64,000 nt of DNA from Epilithonimonas sp. JDS (GCF_021261315.1 NZ_JAJSAX010000001.1:744001-808000); one strand, 5' to 3'; shown: positions 41,030 through 49,214, counted from the first letter of the stretch. Translations and numbers: made by a program. Notes: generated by a model from the letters alone, not told the origin.

Positions 41030-43057
41030 ATGAAAAAACTTTCCTTTCTATTCCTATTTTCCAGCGTGTTTTATTTTTCTCAGAAGAGCGATTCTGTGGC
41101 TTTGATTTCGGAAGTCAAAATCGATGCTTATAAAAAACCGGTTTCATTTATTGCCTCTACCAAATCAGTTTCTGTGATTTCGGAAAATTTGCTTTCTCAG
41201 AATCCGCCTGACCGTTTGCTGGAATCTGTGAACCAAATCGCTGGTGCGAGGATGGAAGAACGTTCGCCGGGAAGTTATCGGATTGCGGTGCGAGGCAGTT
41301 CCTTGCGTTCGCCGTTTGGCGTTCGGAATGTGAAAGTTTATCTGGATGATTTTATTTTGTCCGACGCTTCGGGGAATACTTATTTCAATCAGATTTCACC
41401 GGATTTAATTCATAAAATCGAAATTTACAAAGGTCCGGAAAGTGGCGATTTTGGCGCGGTGACGGGCGGAACTTTGTTGCTTCAAACTCAGAATTCTGAT
41501 GACTTGTCTTTGAATCTTTCATCTGGAAGTTATGGCACTTTTAATGAAAGTATCAACTTTTCAAAGCAATTTGGAAAGCACTTTTTTCAGGTTTATCAAA
41601 ACTATTACAGAACAGATTCTTACCGAGAACAATCTGCGGTGGAGCGAAAACAGATTTTCACTAAGGACAATTTCAAATATTCTGACAAAGGCGAATTGAA
41701 GGCGATGCTCCTCTTTTCCGATTTGTATTATGAAACGCCTGGCGGACTGACTTTGGCGCAGATGGAAGCTAACCGAAAACAAGCCCGACCAGCGACTGCA
41801 ACACTTCCCGGAGCGAAAGAACAAAATGCAGGAATCCGAAATAAAATGGTTTTAGCTGGACTTTCCAATCAATATCAATTGACGAATGGACTTTCGCATT
41901 TTGTCTTAATTCAGGGTTCATATGTTGATTTTGAGAATCCTTTCATTACCAATTTTGAAAACAGATTTGAAAGTAATTATGCCTTGAGAACGCATTTGAA
42001 TTATGAAAAAAATTGGGACAAGGTTTCAGCGGAATGGCGATTGGGTTACGAAGGTGCGACCAATCCAATTTTCATTAAAAACTTTGATAACAATCGTGGG
42101 ACAGAAGGAAATCCTCAGAATTTTGATAAGCTGAGAAACAATTCCGGATTCTATTTTCTGTCGCAGAAATTGAATTTTAATGGGCGGTTATTTACTGATA
42201 TTTCCATTAGTTTAAATTCAAATGCTTACAAATGGGAAAAGATTTTCCCGACTTCTGAAACGGGAAATGTGAAATTTAAAAACCAATGGTTGCCCAATTT
42301 TGGGATGACGTATGTTTTGTATAAAGGATTTTCTGTGAGAGGGAAAATTGGAAAGGGAAATTCGGCGCCGACGAATGAGGAAATTCGTTCTTCCAATCAG
42401 GAATTTAATTTCAATCTCGCTCCGGAATATGGCTGGAATAAGGAAATTGGCGTGCGAAAACAATTTGGAAATACTGTTTTTGTGGAAGTTAATTATTTTG
42501 ATTTCCGAATGAAAGATGCGATTGTGAGAAGGCAGAATGAAGCTGGACAGGAATATTTTGTGAACCAAGGAAATACGATTCAGAAAGGTTGGGAATTTCT
42601 TTTGGAATCGAAAAGATTTGATTTGAAAAATTCTGTTTTGAGTCATTTCAAATTCAGATTTTCGGGAAGCATTTATGATTTTAAATTTAAAAATTATGTT
42701 CAAGGAAGTTCTGACTTTTCAGGAAATGCTTTGACCGGCGTTCCGAAAACCACCATCAACAGTTTACTGAATTTTACTTTCTTTAAAAAATTAGCTGTTA
42801 ATTATTCTCAATTTCTGACTTCAAAAATTCCTTTGACAGACTCGAATTCTGTTTGGTCGGAACCAAGCCTGGTCTCAAATATTCAATTCCGTTATCCTAT
42901 TAAATTCGAAAAATCAAGGCTGGATTTGTTTTTCCAAATTCAGAATTTGTACAATGAGGAATATGTTTTGGGATTTGACATCAATGCTTTTGGGAACCGA
43001 TTTTATAATCCATCGGCAAAACGGAACTTTTTGGTGGGCGCGAATATTCAATTGTAA
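41030..43057 (+). CDS. TonB-dependent outer-membrane receptor
   Basis: 675 aa from ATG 41030; the longer frame from 40991 adds residues ahead of the signal peptide (F-L-F-L-F-S-S-V-F-Y-F-S). The plug domain (about residues 40-150) shows L-L-E-S-V-N-Q-I-A-G, R-I-A-V-R-G-S-S-L-R and Y-K-G-P-E-S-G-D-F-G; the rest is a 22-strand barrel with alternating aromatic strands, and it ends in Q-L. No SusD partner is adjacent. Such receptors import siderophores, metals, vitamins or oligosaccharides; the ligand is unknown, though the small size suggests a siderophore- or metal-type receptor. Confidence 0.92.
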   Translation: MKKLSFLFLFSSVFYFSQKSDSVALISEVKIDAYKKPVSFIASTKSVSVISENLLSQNPPDRLLESVNQIAGARMEERSPGSYRIAVRGSSLRSPFGVRNVKVYLDDFILSDASGNTYFNQISPDLIHKIEIYKGPESGDFGAVTGGTLLLQTQNSDDLSLNLSSGSYGTFNESINFSKQFGKHFFQVYQNYYRTDSYREQSAVERKQIFTKDNFKYSDKGELKAMLLFSDLYYETPGGLTLAQMEANRKQARPATATLPGAKEQNAGIRNKMVLAGLSNQYQLTNGLSHFVLIQGSYVDFENPFITNFENRFESNYALRTHLNYEKNWDKVSAEWRLGYEGATNPIFIKNFDNNRGTEGNPQNFDKLRNNSGFYFLSQKLNFNGRLFTDISISLNSNAYKWEKIFPTSETGNVKFKNQWLPNFGMTYVLYKGFSVRGKIGKGNSAPTNEEIRSSNQEFNFNLAPEYGWNKEIGVRKQFGNTVFVEVNYFDFRMKDAIVRRQNEAGQEYFVNQGNTIQKGWEFLLESKRFDLKNSVLSHFKFRFSGSIYDFKFKNYVQGSSDFSGNALTGVPKTTINSLLNFTFFKKLAVNYSQFLTSKIPLTDSNSVWSEPSLVSNIQFRYPIKFEKSRLDLFFQIQNLYNEEYVLGFDINAFGNRFYNPSAKRNFLVGANIQL

Positions 43058-43074
43058 TTTAAATTGAAAAAATG

Positions 43075-43147
43075 TCTCGCAGATTCTGCTGATTACGCAG
43101 ATTTATTTTATCATCTTAATCTGTGCGATTTGCAAAATCTGCGAGCG
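43075..43147. repeat. Dispersed palindromic repeat (CTCGCAGATTT family), copy 3
   Basis: CTCGCAGATT (43076-43085) and AATCTGCGAG (43136-43145). The inner sequence CTGCTGATTACGCAGATTTATT matches the layout of the 8333 copy. Sits exactly between the convergent TonB receptor and DUF4130 genes. Confidence 0.72.
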
Positions 43148-43149
43148 CT

Positions 43150-43908
43150 TTAAAATTTCTCTGTCAAATATTTCCAATAACGTTTCGGAACGTGTTGGAC
43201 GTGGAGCTTGATATTTTTTCGTTCCTTGATATTGGTCTTCGTGAAATAACTTTTCCAAAGTTCCTGATAATTGATTTCTTCCTCGTGGAATTTCTGCTGG
43301 TATCGATTCAGATTGAATGACGAATCTGGGTAGAAAAACTCGCAGTCCTGTAAATCATAAAACAATCCGTAATGACGTTTAAGGTCATAAATCATCCATT
43401 TTTGGTCGGCGTATCGGTCTTTGAAATGTTTTCGAATCAAAGGCAAAACATCAAAATCAGGATCGATTTTGGCGAAATAAATATCATCCTTCATTTTCTC
43501 AAACCTGACAAACGCAGTCATCCGATGTCGTTCTCGACTTACTGATTTACAGATTTTTGAGATTTGGAGAATATCATCATTAGCGAAATTCTGCAAAATA
43601 TTATCATCTGGACTTTTAATCGATTGCTTGATGACGGAAAATATTAAATCTTCAGATTCCGCAAGTTCTGAGATGAAAACCATCAGCAATTGTTTGATTC
43701 CGGATTTTCCAATGTTTGTTTCTAATTTCTTTAAAACTCTGTCGGATTTTTCGTTTTGCGTCACAACCTCGTGGATTTCAGCGAACATATTTTCCTGTTG
43801 GAATCTTTCTCTGTTTCGGATTTCCACGTCTTTATATTTATATTCAAAAACTTCGAATATTGCGGTTAAAAGTCCGTCGAAACTGCCATCGTAGAGGAGG
43901 GTTGTCAT
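43150..43908 (-). CDS. DUF4130 (TIGR03915-type) probable DNA metabolism protein
   Basis: 252 aa. Opens L-L-Y-D-G-S-F-D-G-L-L-T-A-I-F-E and has, in its second half, R-H-R-M-T-A-F-V-R-F and D-P-D-F-D-V-L-P-L-I-R-K-H-F-K-D-R-Y-A-D-Q, the DUF4130 core. The family normally sits next to the TIGR03916 radical-SAM protein and is also fused to uracil-DNA glycosylase-like domains, hence a role in DNA repair or modification is assumed, not proven. Here its partner is 790 bp upstream, separated by a toxin-antitoxin module. Confidence 0.88.
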   Translation of the reverse strand: MTTLLYDGSFDGLLTAIFEVFEYKYKDVEIRNRERFQQENMFAEIHEVVTQNEKSDRVLKKLETNIGKSGIKQLLMVFISELAESEDLIFSVIKQSIKSPDDNILQNFANDDILQISKICKSVSRERHRMTAFVRFEKMKDDIYFAKIDPDFDVLPLIRKHFKDRYADQKWMIYDLKRHYGLFYDLQDCEFFYPDSSFNLNRYQQKFHEEEINYQELWKSYFTKTNIKERKNIKLHVQHVPKRYWKYLTEKF

Positions 43909-43961
43909 TTTGGGTTGGAGTGTGGGAGGGTTTGAGAGTTGGAGAGTTGGAGCGTTTTAGT

Positions 43962-44034
43962 TTTGTCTGGCTGATGTTCTCGAAGCCTTTCGACCAAATA
44001 AAGTCAACTTCTGAGAAAATTGATTTGAAATTTT
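43962..44034. repeat. Degenerate direct repeat flanking the TA module, left copy
   Basis: TTTGTCTGGCTGATGTTCTC ... AAAGTCAACT ... GAAAATTGATTTGAAATTT resembles 44665-44738 (first 24 bases 20 matches; last ~35 bases about 31). The right copy covers the last ~42 bases of the radical-SAM gene. Confidence 0.65.
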
Positions 44035-44037
44035 AAA

Positions 44038-44334
44038 TTAAAAATATCTCGGAATATCTCGACTTCCGTGGAGCACTCTTACAATTCGGATATGATTGTC
44101 CAAAATCCTGTAGAAAATGAGATGATGGTCTTTTGGAAAGCTGTACAAACCTTTTTTTATTTCGTTTCGCGTTTTCCCTAATTCTGGATTTGTAAGCAAA
44201 CTTTGAAAAACGTCTTCAATCTCAGTGAGATATTTTTCCGCTTGTTCAAATCCAAATTCATTCATCGTATAATCGAAAATATCTTCCAAATCTTCATCAG
44301 CAATTTCTGATAGAATGTAGAATTCTTTAGACAT
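44038..44334 (-). CDS. RelE/ParE family toxin
   Basis: 98 aa. The ParE/RelE fold is supported by D-L-E-D-I-F-D-Y-T-M-N-E-F-G, A-E-K-Y-L-T-E-I-E, G-L-Y-S-F-P-K-D-H-H-L-I-F-Y-R and the end R-I-V-R-V-L-H-G-S-R-D-I-P-R. By family it poisons DNA gyrase or cuts ribosome-bound mRNA; the pairing with a ParD-like antitoxin favours the gyrase type. It overlaps the antitoxin stop by 8 nt, as in true TA operons. Confidence 0.92.
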   Translation of the reverse strand: MSKEFYILSEIADEDLEDIFDYTMNEFGFEQAEKYLTEIEDVFQSLLTNPELGKTRNEIKKGLYSFPKDHHLIFYRILDNHIRIVRVLHGSRDIPRYF

Positions 44335-44563
44335 TGCTATTATCTTTCTTCTTGGATTTGATTATATCTTTTATCGACCTGGAACTTGAATTACCATTCC
44401 AACCTTCCTCAATTTCATTTCTCAAATCCTGAATAATGCGATGGCGATAAACTTCGTGAAGACGCAAAGCATCACGTACAACTTCGCTGGCATTCTGAAA
44501 ATCTCCCGATTCTATTTGTTCAGAAATATAATTTTCCTGCTTTTTTGTGAAACTGACATTCAT
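44327..44563 (-). CDS. ParD-like type II antitoxin
   Basis: 78 aa. N-terminal ribbon-helix-helix: M-N-V-S-F-T-K-K-Q-E-N-Y-I-S-E-Q-I-E-S-G-D-F-Q-N-A-S-E-V-V-R-D-A-L-R, the pattern of ParD/CopG antitoxins (Y/A-S-E-V-V-R-x-A-L-R). The Lys/Ser-rich C-terminus neutralises the toxin. It comes first in the operon and overlaps the toxin by 8 nt, which supports coupled translation. The RHH is expected to bind its own promoter upstream (44564-44660). Confidence 0.93.
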   Translation of the reverse strand: MNVSFTKKQENYISEQIESGDFQNASEVVRDALRLHEVYRHRIIQDLRNEIEEGWNGNSSSRSIKDIIKSKKKDNSNV

Positions 44564-44664
44564 TGTAAATTCTTTCCTCGAAATTACAATTAATATCCAA
44601 ATTTAGCAAATATGGATAAAGGATAATGATTTTTTTATAACGTCAAAAGCAATATTATTTCCTG

Positions 44665-44738
44665 TTTGTCAGGTTGAGGCTCTCGAAGAACAATATTTAA
44701 AACAAAGTCAACTGCTGGGAAAACTGATTTTGAAATTT
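44665..44738. repeat. Degenerate direct repeat flanking the TA module, right copy
   Basis: Matches 43962-44034. Overlaps the 3' end of the radical-SAM gene (stop at 44697), so the left copy appears to be a decayed duplicate of that gene end. Confidence 0.65.
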
Positions 44739-45953
44739 AGACTGACTTCCGCCGATGATTAATTTCCTCAAATTCAAATCGGTCAAATGTTTCAAGAATG
44801 GATTGCCGTAATTGAAATCGATGAAATATTTTGCACGATTGACAGCTGCACCTAACTTTTTCAAATTATCAATATTCAAAACCTGGAAACGTCTGGAGCT
44901 GACAATTTTCATCGCCGTTTTCACACCAATTCCCGGAATTCTAAGAATCATTTTGTAATCCGCCGTTTGAAGATTGACCGGAAATTGGTCTAAGTGACGC
45001 AACGCCCAACTCAATTTCGGGTCGATTTCCAAATCCAGAAATGGCATATTGGAATCTAAGATTTCGTCCGCTTTGAAACCATAAAAACGCATCAACCAAT
45101 CGGATTGATACAAACGATTTTCCCTCAAAACAGGAACTTCTGCCGTGATTGCTGGCAAGCGATTGTCCGCCGTCACAGGAATATAACCTGAATAATAAAC
45201 GCGTTTCATTCCGTAATTTTGGTAGAAATGGTCGGCGACTTTGATGATTTGCAAATCGTTTTCGTTGGTTGCGCCCACAATCATTTGTGTGGATTGTCCG
45301 GCTGGAGCAAACTTCGGAACACTTTTGATGATTTTCTTCTCATCTTTATATTGTTGAATTCCTTTTTGCACGATTCGCATTGGTTGCAACATATCTTCTC
45401 GGTTTTTATCCGGAGCCAAAAGCTTAAGTCCAGATTCTGTCGGAATTTCTAGGTTTACGGAAAGTCGGTCTGCGTAAAGTGCGGCTTCCTGCATCAAAAT
45501 ATCACTTGCTCCAGGAATCGATTTGAGGTGAATATAACCATTGAAATTATGTTCGTTTCTTAGTTTTTTTGCGACACGAACCAAACGTTCCATCGTAGTA
45601 TCCGCATCTTTGAAAATCCCGGAACTCAGGAATAAACCTTCGATGTAATTTCGGCGGTAAAAACTGATGGTCAAATCCACCACTTCTTCCACCGTGAAGG
45701 CGGCGCGTTTGATGTCATTTGACTTTCTGGAAACGCAGTAGATGCAATCGTAGATACAGTGGTTGGTCAAAAGGATTTTGAGAAGCGAAACGCATCGCCC
45801 ATCCTCCGTATAAGTGTGACAAATTCCGCTGGCTGAACTGTCGCCCAATCCCCCATTATTTTTCCTTTTTCCGCCACTTGATGAGCAGGAAACATCGTAC
45901 TTGGCAGCATCGGCAAGTATTTCCAGTTTTTCTTTTGTGCGGTCAAAGTTCAT
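44697..45953 (-). CDS. Putative DNA modification/repair radical SAM protein (TIGR03916 type)
   Basis: 418 aa. The radical-SAM cluster motif is C66-x3-C70-x2-C73 (N-H-C-I-Y-D-C-I-Y-C). Radical-SAM barrel about residues 55-300, then a helix-hairpin-helix at the C-terminus (L-R-I-P-G-I-G-V-K-T-A-M-K-I-V), which fits DNA binding. It is the usual partner of the DUF4130 protein, and the pair is assumed to repair or modify a base. A Ser/Gly/Lys-rich loop (C-S-S-S-G-G-K-R-K-N-N-G-G) near residue 24 is also a family feature. The start ATG at 45953 gives the expected N-terminus. Confidence 0.92.
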   Translation of the reverse strand: MNFDRTKEKLEILADAAKYDVSCSSSGGKRKNNGGLGDSSASGICHTYTEDGRCVSLLKILLTNHCIYDCIYCVSRKSNDIKRAAFTVEEVVDLTISFYRRNYIEGLFLSSGIFKDADTTMERLVRVAKKLRNEHNFNGYIHLKSIPGASDILMQEAALYADRLSVNLEIPTESGLKLLAPDKNREDMLQPMRIVQKGIQQYKDEKKIIKSVPKFAPAGQSTQMIVGATNENDLQIIKVADHFYQNYGMKRVYYSGYIPVTADNRLPAITAEVPVLRENRLYQSDWLMRFYGFKADEILDSNMPFLDLEIDPKLSWALRHLDQFPVNLQTADYKMILRIPGIGVKTAMKIVSSRRFQVLNIDNLKKLGAAVNRAKYFIDFNYGNPFLKHLTDLNLRKLIIGGSQSKFQNQFSQQLTLF

Positions 45954-46073
45954 ATTTTTGGAGGATTTTATCCAGAAGAATTAAGGACTAAATGAATGTC
46001 AAAAATAAAACCATTTGAGGGAAATATTGATAGATATTTTGAATTAAGTTATTAACAAATCTGAAGGTCTTTA

Positions 46074-46631
46074 TTATATATCATCTTTATCTTTTTCATA
46101 ACCTTCGTAATAATACGACTGCTCAATCCCTTTAAATATAATCTCTCTATTTTCTACCTCATCTGTTAAGTTTTCCTTAAGCAAAGTTCTCAATTCCAAA
46201 TCATTGATTGGACTGCGCTCCATCGACTGTAAATACAGTGTTTTATCTACAAATTGCCAGTTGACCACTTTTTTTAAATTAGACTTTAAAATCATATCCA
46301 ACCAAATCCGCATCGTTCTGCCATTGCCTTCCATAAAAGGATGTGCGATGTTCATCTCCACATATTTTGCGATGATTTCTTCAAATGTATTTTCAGGCAT
46401 TTGTTCGATTTTTGCAAGAATCTCATTCAAATACAAAGCTGTGGCGAATCGGAAACCACCTTTGGAAATATTCTGAGTGCGTATTTTACCCGCAAAGTCA
46501 TACAATCCATCAAATAAATATTGATGAATCTCTTGCAAACCTTTGGTTGTACCAATTTCTAGTTTTTCAATGGCGCCACTTTCGAATAAACGGTACGCAT
46601 TTTCCAAACTATTTTTGTCTATGTTTTTCAT
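46074..46631 (-). CDS. Fic family protein, class III (auto-inhibited AMP transferase)
   Basis: 185 aa. The Fic active-site loop H-P-F-M-E-G-N-G-R is at residues 97-105, with catalytic His97. The flap region (Y-D-F-A-G-K-I-R) is at about 44-51. The C-terminus contains S172-Y-Y-Y-E176-G, a perfect match to the inhibitory [S/T]xxxE[G/N] motif that in class III Fic proteins (NmFic) lies C-terminal. It would transfer AMP (or another nucleotide group) to a protein target, with its own C-terminus blocking activity; no antitoxin gene is adjacent, which is normal for class III. The target is unknown. Neighbours are the TA module and the DNA repair pair. Confidence 0.92.
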   Translation of the reverse strand: MKNIDKNSLENAYRLFESGAIEKLEIGTTKGLQEIHQYLFDGLYDFAGKIRTQNISKGGFRFATALYLNEILAKIEQMPENTFEEIIAKYVEMNIAHPFMEGNGRTMRIWLDMILKSNLKKVVNWQFVDKTLYLQSMERSPINDLELRTLLKENLTDEVENREIIFKGIEQSYYYEGYEKDKDDI

Positions 46632-46812
46632 AACTTATCTAAAATTGACATCTAAACATTCACAAATATACAAACCAAATCAATCACAATCTCCCAAAAT
46701 CCTTATCTTTACAAACATAAAATTTCATAATGTTTTTATTAATTCAAGACTCTATTTTAAGTTTTAAATTATTTAAAATCAATTATCATTTATTAATTAT
46801 CAATCATCACTT

Positions 46813-48141
46813 ATGAACCATCAACCGGTTGAAGGTTTTTCCAAATTGTCAAAACAAGGAAAAATCGATTGGCTAATCAAAGAATATCTCGACGGAAACA
46901 AAGAACACGAAACGGTTCTCACTCAATATTGGAACGAAAATCCTGACCTGCAAAAACTGCACGACGAATTCTCGGAAAACACAATTTCCAATTTCTTTAT
47001 GCCTTACGGAATTGCCCCAAACTTCCTGATTGACGGGAAACTTTTGGCACTTCCAATGGCGGTTGAAGAAAGTTCTGTGGTGGCGGCAGCTTCCAAAGCG
47101 GCAAAATTCTGGATTGACAAAGGTGGATTCAAAACAACCATCATCAATACAGAAAAACTGGGTCACACGCATTTTATCTTCAAGACCGAGGCTCATAAAC
47201 TGTTGCATTTTTTCAATTTCAAACTGAAGAAAAAATTATTGGAGGCCACGGAAGATATTACCAAAAATATGCGCAACCGTGGTGGCGGAATTCTGAATAT
47301 CAAACTCATCGACAAAACAGCTGAACTGAAAGATTATTTCCAATTGAAAGCGAGTTTTGATACGGTAGATTCTATGGGCGCGAATTTCATTAATTCTTGT
47401 CTGGAACAATTCGGAAAAACTTTGAAAGAAGAAGTTGCCAACGAAGAAAGTTTCTCTCAGGAAGAAAAGGATTCGTTGCAAATCGTGATGAATATCCTTT
47501 CCAATTACACGCCGGATTGCATAGTAAGAGCCGAAGTTTCTTGCAAAATTGAAGATTTGAAGGACGATAGCGGAATCTCTAATGAAGAATTTGCTTGGAA
47601 ATTCAAACGCGCGGTGACGATTGCAGAAATAGAACCTTACAGAGCGACGACGCACAACAAAGGAATTATGAATGGTGTTGATGCGGTGGTCATCGCAACT
47701 GGAAATGATTTCCGAGCGACGGAAGCTTGTGCGCACGCTTATGCCGCAAGAAACGGAAAATATTCTTCGTTGACACATTGCACCACGGACAACGGGATTT
47801 TCAGATTTTGGATTGACTTGCCGATTTCGGTTGGTGTAGTTGGTGGTTTGACAAATCTTCATCCATTGGTGAAATTCTCCTTGTCACTTCTTGGAAAGCC
47901 ATCTGCTCAGGAATTGATGAGTATTTTGGCGGTTTCCGGTTTGGCGCAGAATTTTGGAGCGCTTCGTTCATTGGTGACAACGGGAATACAGAAAGGTCAT
48001 ATGAAAATGCACCTTTTCAACATTTTGAATCAATTTGGTGCGACGGAAGAGGAGAAACAGCATTTTGTGACCTACTTCAAAGACAAGACGGTGAGCCATC
48101 ACGAGGTAATTTCGGAGTTGGAAAAATTGAGAAATAAATAG
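46813..48141 (+). CDS. Hydroxymethylglutaryl-CoA reductase, class II
   Basis: 442 aa, of the class II (bacterial) HMG-CoA reductase size. E-S-S-V-V-A-A-A-S-K-A-A (about residues 84-95), D-S-M-G-A-N-F-I-N-S, A-E-I-E-P-Y-R-A-T-T-H-N-K-G-I-M-N-G-V-D-A-V-V-I-A-T-G-N-D-F-R-A and G-H-M-K-M-H-L-F-N-I carry the expected catalytic Glu, Lys, Asp and His. It makes mevalonate for isoprenoids; Flavobacteriia are known to use this pathway. The start follows a long AT-rich leader. The next gene is a small membrane protein starting 4 bp after its stop. Confidence 0.93.
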   Translation: MNHQPVEGFSKLSKQGKIDWLIKEYLDGNKEHETVLTQYWNENPDLQKLHDEFSENTISNFFMPYGIAPNFLIDGKLLALPMAVEESSVVAAASKAAKFWIDKGGFKTTIINTEKLGHTHFIFKTEAHKLLHFFNFKLKKKLLEATEDITKNMRNRGGGILNIKLIDKTAELKDYFQLKASFDTVDSMGANFINSCLEQFGKTLKEEVANEESFSQEEKDSLQIVMNILSNYTPDCIVRAEVSCKIEDLKDDSGISNEEFAWKFKRAVTIAEIEPYRATTHNKGIMNGVDAVVIATGNDFRATEACAHAYAARNGKYSSLTHCTTDNGIFRFWIDLPISVGVVGGLTNLHPLVKFSLSLLGKPSAQELMSILAVSGLAQNFGALRSLVTTGIQKGHMKMHLFNILNQFGATEEEKQHFVTYFKDKTVSHHEVISELEKLRNK

Positions 48142-48145
48142 ATTT

Positions 48146-48316
48146 ATGTACGGGATTTTATTGTCGTCGTTTATTTTGCTCTTTGGGATATTTTTAAAAT
48201 TCACAAAGGATTCAGGATTTGCAAATGTCAAGCGGTTTTCTTGGCTATTCATTGTTTTAGGATTGCTAACAGTTACAGGAAAACTTATTATTTTATATCA
48301 AAAAGGAGAATTATAA
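48146..48316 (+). CDS. Small two-helix membrane protein (56 aa)
   Basis: Open frame ATG 48146 to TAA 48314-48316. The sequence starts M-Y-G-I-L-L-S-S-F-I-L-L-F-G-I-F-L-K (first membrane helix), has a short basic loop around residues 18-30, and a second helix W-L-F-I-V-L-G-L-L-T-V-T-G-K-L-I-I-L. It begins 4 bp after the HMG-CoA reductase stop and ends 3 bp before the next ATG, so it fits an operon exactly. No family recognised. Confidence 0.65.
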   Translation: MYGILLSSFILLFGIFLKFTKDSGFANVKRFSWLFIVLGLLTVTGKLIILYQKGEL

Positions 48317-48319
48317 ATT

Positions 48320-48706
48320 ATGAAAAACTTTACTTTAATCATCGGCGGAATCTACGGTTTGCTATCTGTAGTTCTTGGTGCGTTTGGTGCGCATGCCTTC
48401 AAAAAAATATTATCAATCGAGAGACTGGAAAGCTTCGAAACGGGTGTTCGTTATCAAATGTACGCCGCGTTTTTCCTTCTGATTGTCGGTTATATTTTGA
48501 AATTTGAAACGACTTCTGAAAAATGGATATCTATCTTGATGATCGCGGGAACTTTTATATTTTCTGTGAGCATTTATTGTCTGGCTTTTCAGGATGTTTG
48601 GGGCGTTAATCTTAAATTCCTTGGACCAATCACGCCACTTGGCGGTTTGTTTATGATTATCAGTTGGGGAATGTTGATCTGGTATTTTGCCAAGGCTAAA
48701 TTTTAA
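48320..48706 (+). CDS. DUF423 family membrane protein
   Basis: 128 aa, four membrane helices. L-G-A-F-G-A-H-A-F-K-K near residues 19-29 and the later E-T-G-V-R-Y-Q-M-Y-A-A-F and L-G-P-I-T-P-L-G-G are the DUF423 (YgdD-like) signature. Function of the family is not established. In tight arrangement with the small gene before it (3 bp) and the gene after (9 bp). Confidence 0.9.
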   Translation: MKNFTLIIGGIYGLLSVVLGAFGAHAFKKILSIERLESFETGVRYQMYAAFFLLIVGYILKFETTSEKWISILMIAGTFIFSVSIYCLAFQDVWGVNLKFLGPITPLGGLFMIISWGMLIWYFAKAKF

Positions 48707-48715
48707 TCAAACCTA

Positions 48716-48976
48716 ATGTTCTTCATCTTCGGAATCAAAACCAAACTCGTAGGAAAAGAAGACCGTAAAGTCCTGAAAAACGGCTTTATGGCAAATGCTA
48801 TTGTTTCGGTTTATAAAAATTATTTCGAGTTGTTTTTCATTCCGATTTTTCCATTCAGTAAGAAATACAGCATTTACATTCCACATTCGGATGAGTATTA
48901 TGAGACTGGATTTGGCTCATCTAATATGCCGAAAGAATATCTGGAACTTTGTAAAGAAGTTGGAAGGAACTACTGA
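48716..48976 (+). CDS. Small membrane-associated protein resembling ribbon-type FIPIFP proteins
   Basis: 86 aa. M-F-F-I-F-G-I-K-T-K near the start and Y-F-E-L-F-F-I-P-I-F-P-F-S-K-K-Y in the middle are reminiscent of a family of small proteins whose N-terminal part is a Cys zinc ribbon and whose middle holds F-I-P-I-F-P-Y. Here the ribbon cysteines are missing; the only Cys is near the C-terminus. Likely a diverged form. Function unknown. Ends just before a GC-rich candidate RNA. Confidence 0.62.
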   Translation: MFFIFGIKTKLVGKEDRKVLKNGFMANAIVSVYKNYFELFFIPIFPFSKKYSIYIPHSDEYYETGFGSSNMPKEYLELCKEVGRNY

Positions 48977-48980
48977 AAAC

Positions 48981-49110
48981 CCAAGCTGTGTGAGCGATGT
49001 TAGCGGAAATCCCGGAATACGCGCTGGCCAAAGCCAGGGAATGAGGAAGTGCAGCGGTCGTAGCGACACGAGCGGCTGGAACTTAGCGCTGGCGAGGGAC
49101 ACACCCAGAT
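48981..49110 (+). ncRNA. GC-rich candidate structured RNA or repeat upstream of sucC
   Basis: This ~130-bp stretch is far richer in G+C than its surroundings and has no reading frame. Pairing seen by eye: outer GTGTG (48988-48992) with CACAC (49100-49104); hairpin CTGGC/CAAA/GCCAG (49024-49037); GTCG/TAG/CGAC; and two GCGCTGGC blocks that could compete. It sits between the small membrane gene and the sucC promoter. The Bacteroidota Flavo-1 class of repeated structured RNA is one possibility; I could not confirm it. Orientation is a guess. Confidence 0.4.
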
Positions 49111-49167
49111 AATAGTGAAAACTGATTTCAATCAGACATTTATGTAATGTAATTCGTCACTTTTTCT

Positions 49168-49175
49168 TAAATTTG
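49168..49175 (+). promoter_or_regulatory. -7 promoter box of sucC
   Basis: TAAATTTG matches TAnnTTTG, 39 bp upstream of the sucC ATG. Confidence 0.5.
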
Positions 49176-49214
49176 TGAATCTTATAAAATCTAAAAATTA
49201 ATCAATAATATATT

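Noticed and set aside
47236-47862. 208-aa frame opposite the HMG-CoA reductase
   Set aside because: Arg/Phe/Ile-rich antisense shadow; the sense product has full family motifs.
48795-49112. 105-aa + strand frame through the GC-rich segment
   Set aside because: Overlaps a better small gene in another frame and then runs into the putative RNA; composition changes abruptly.
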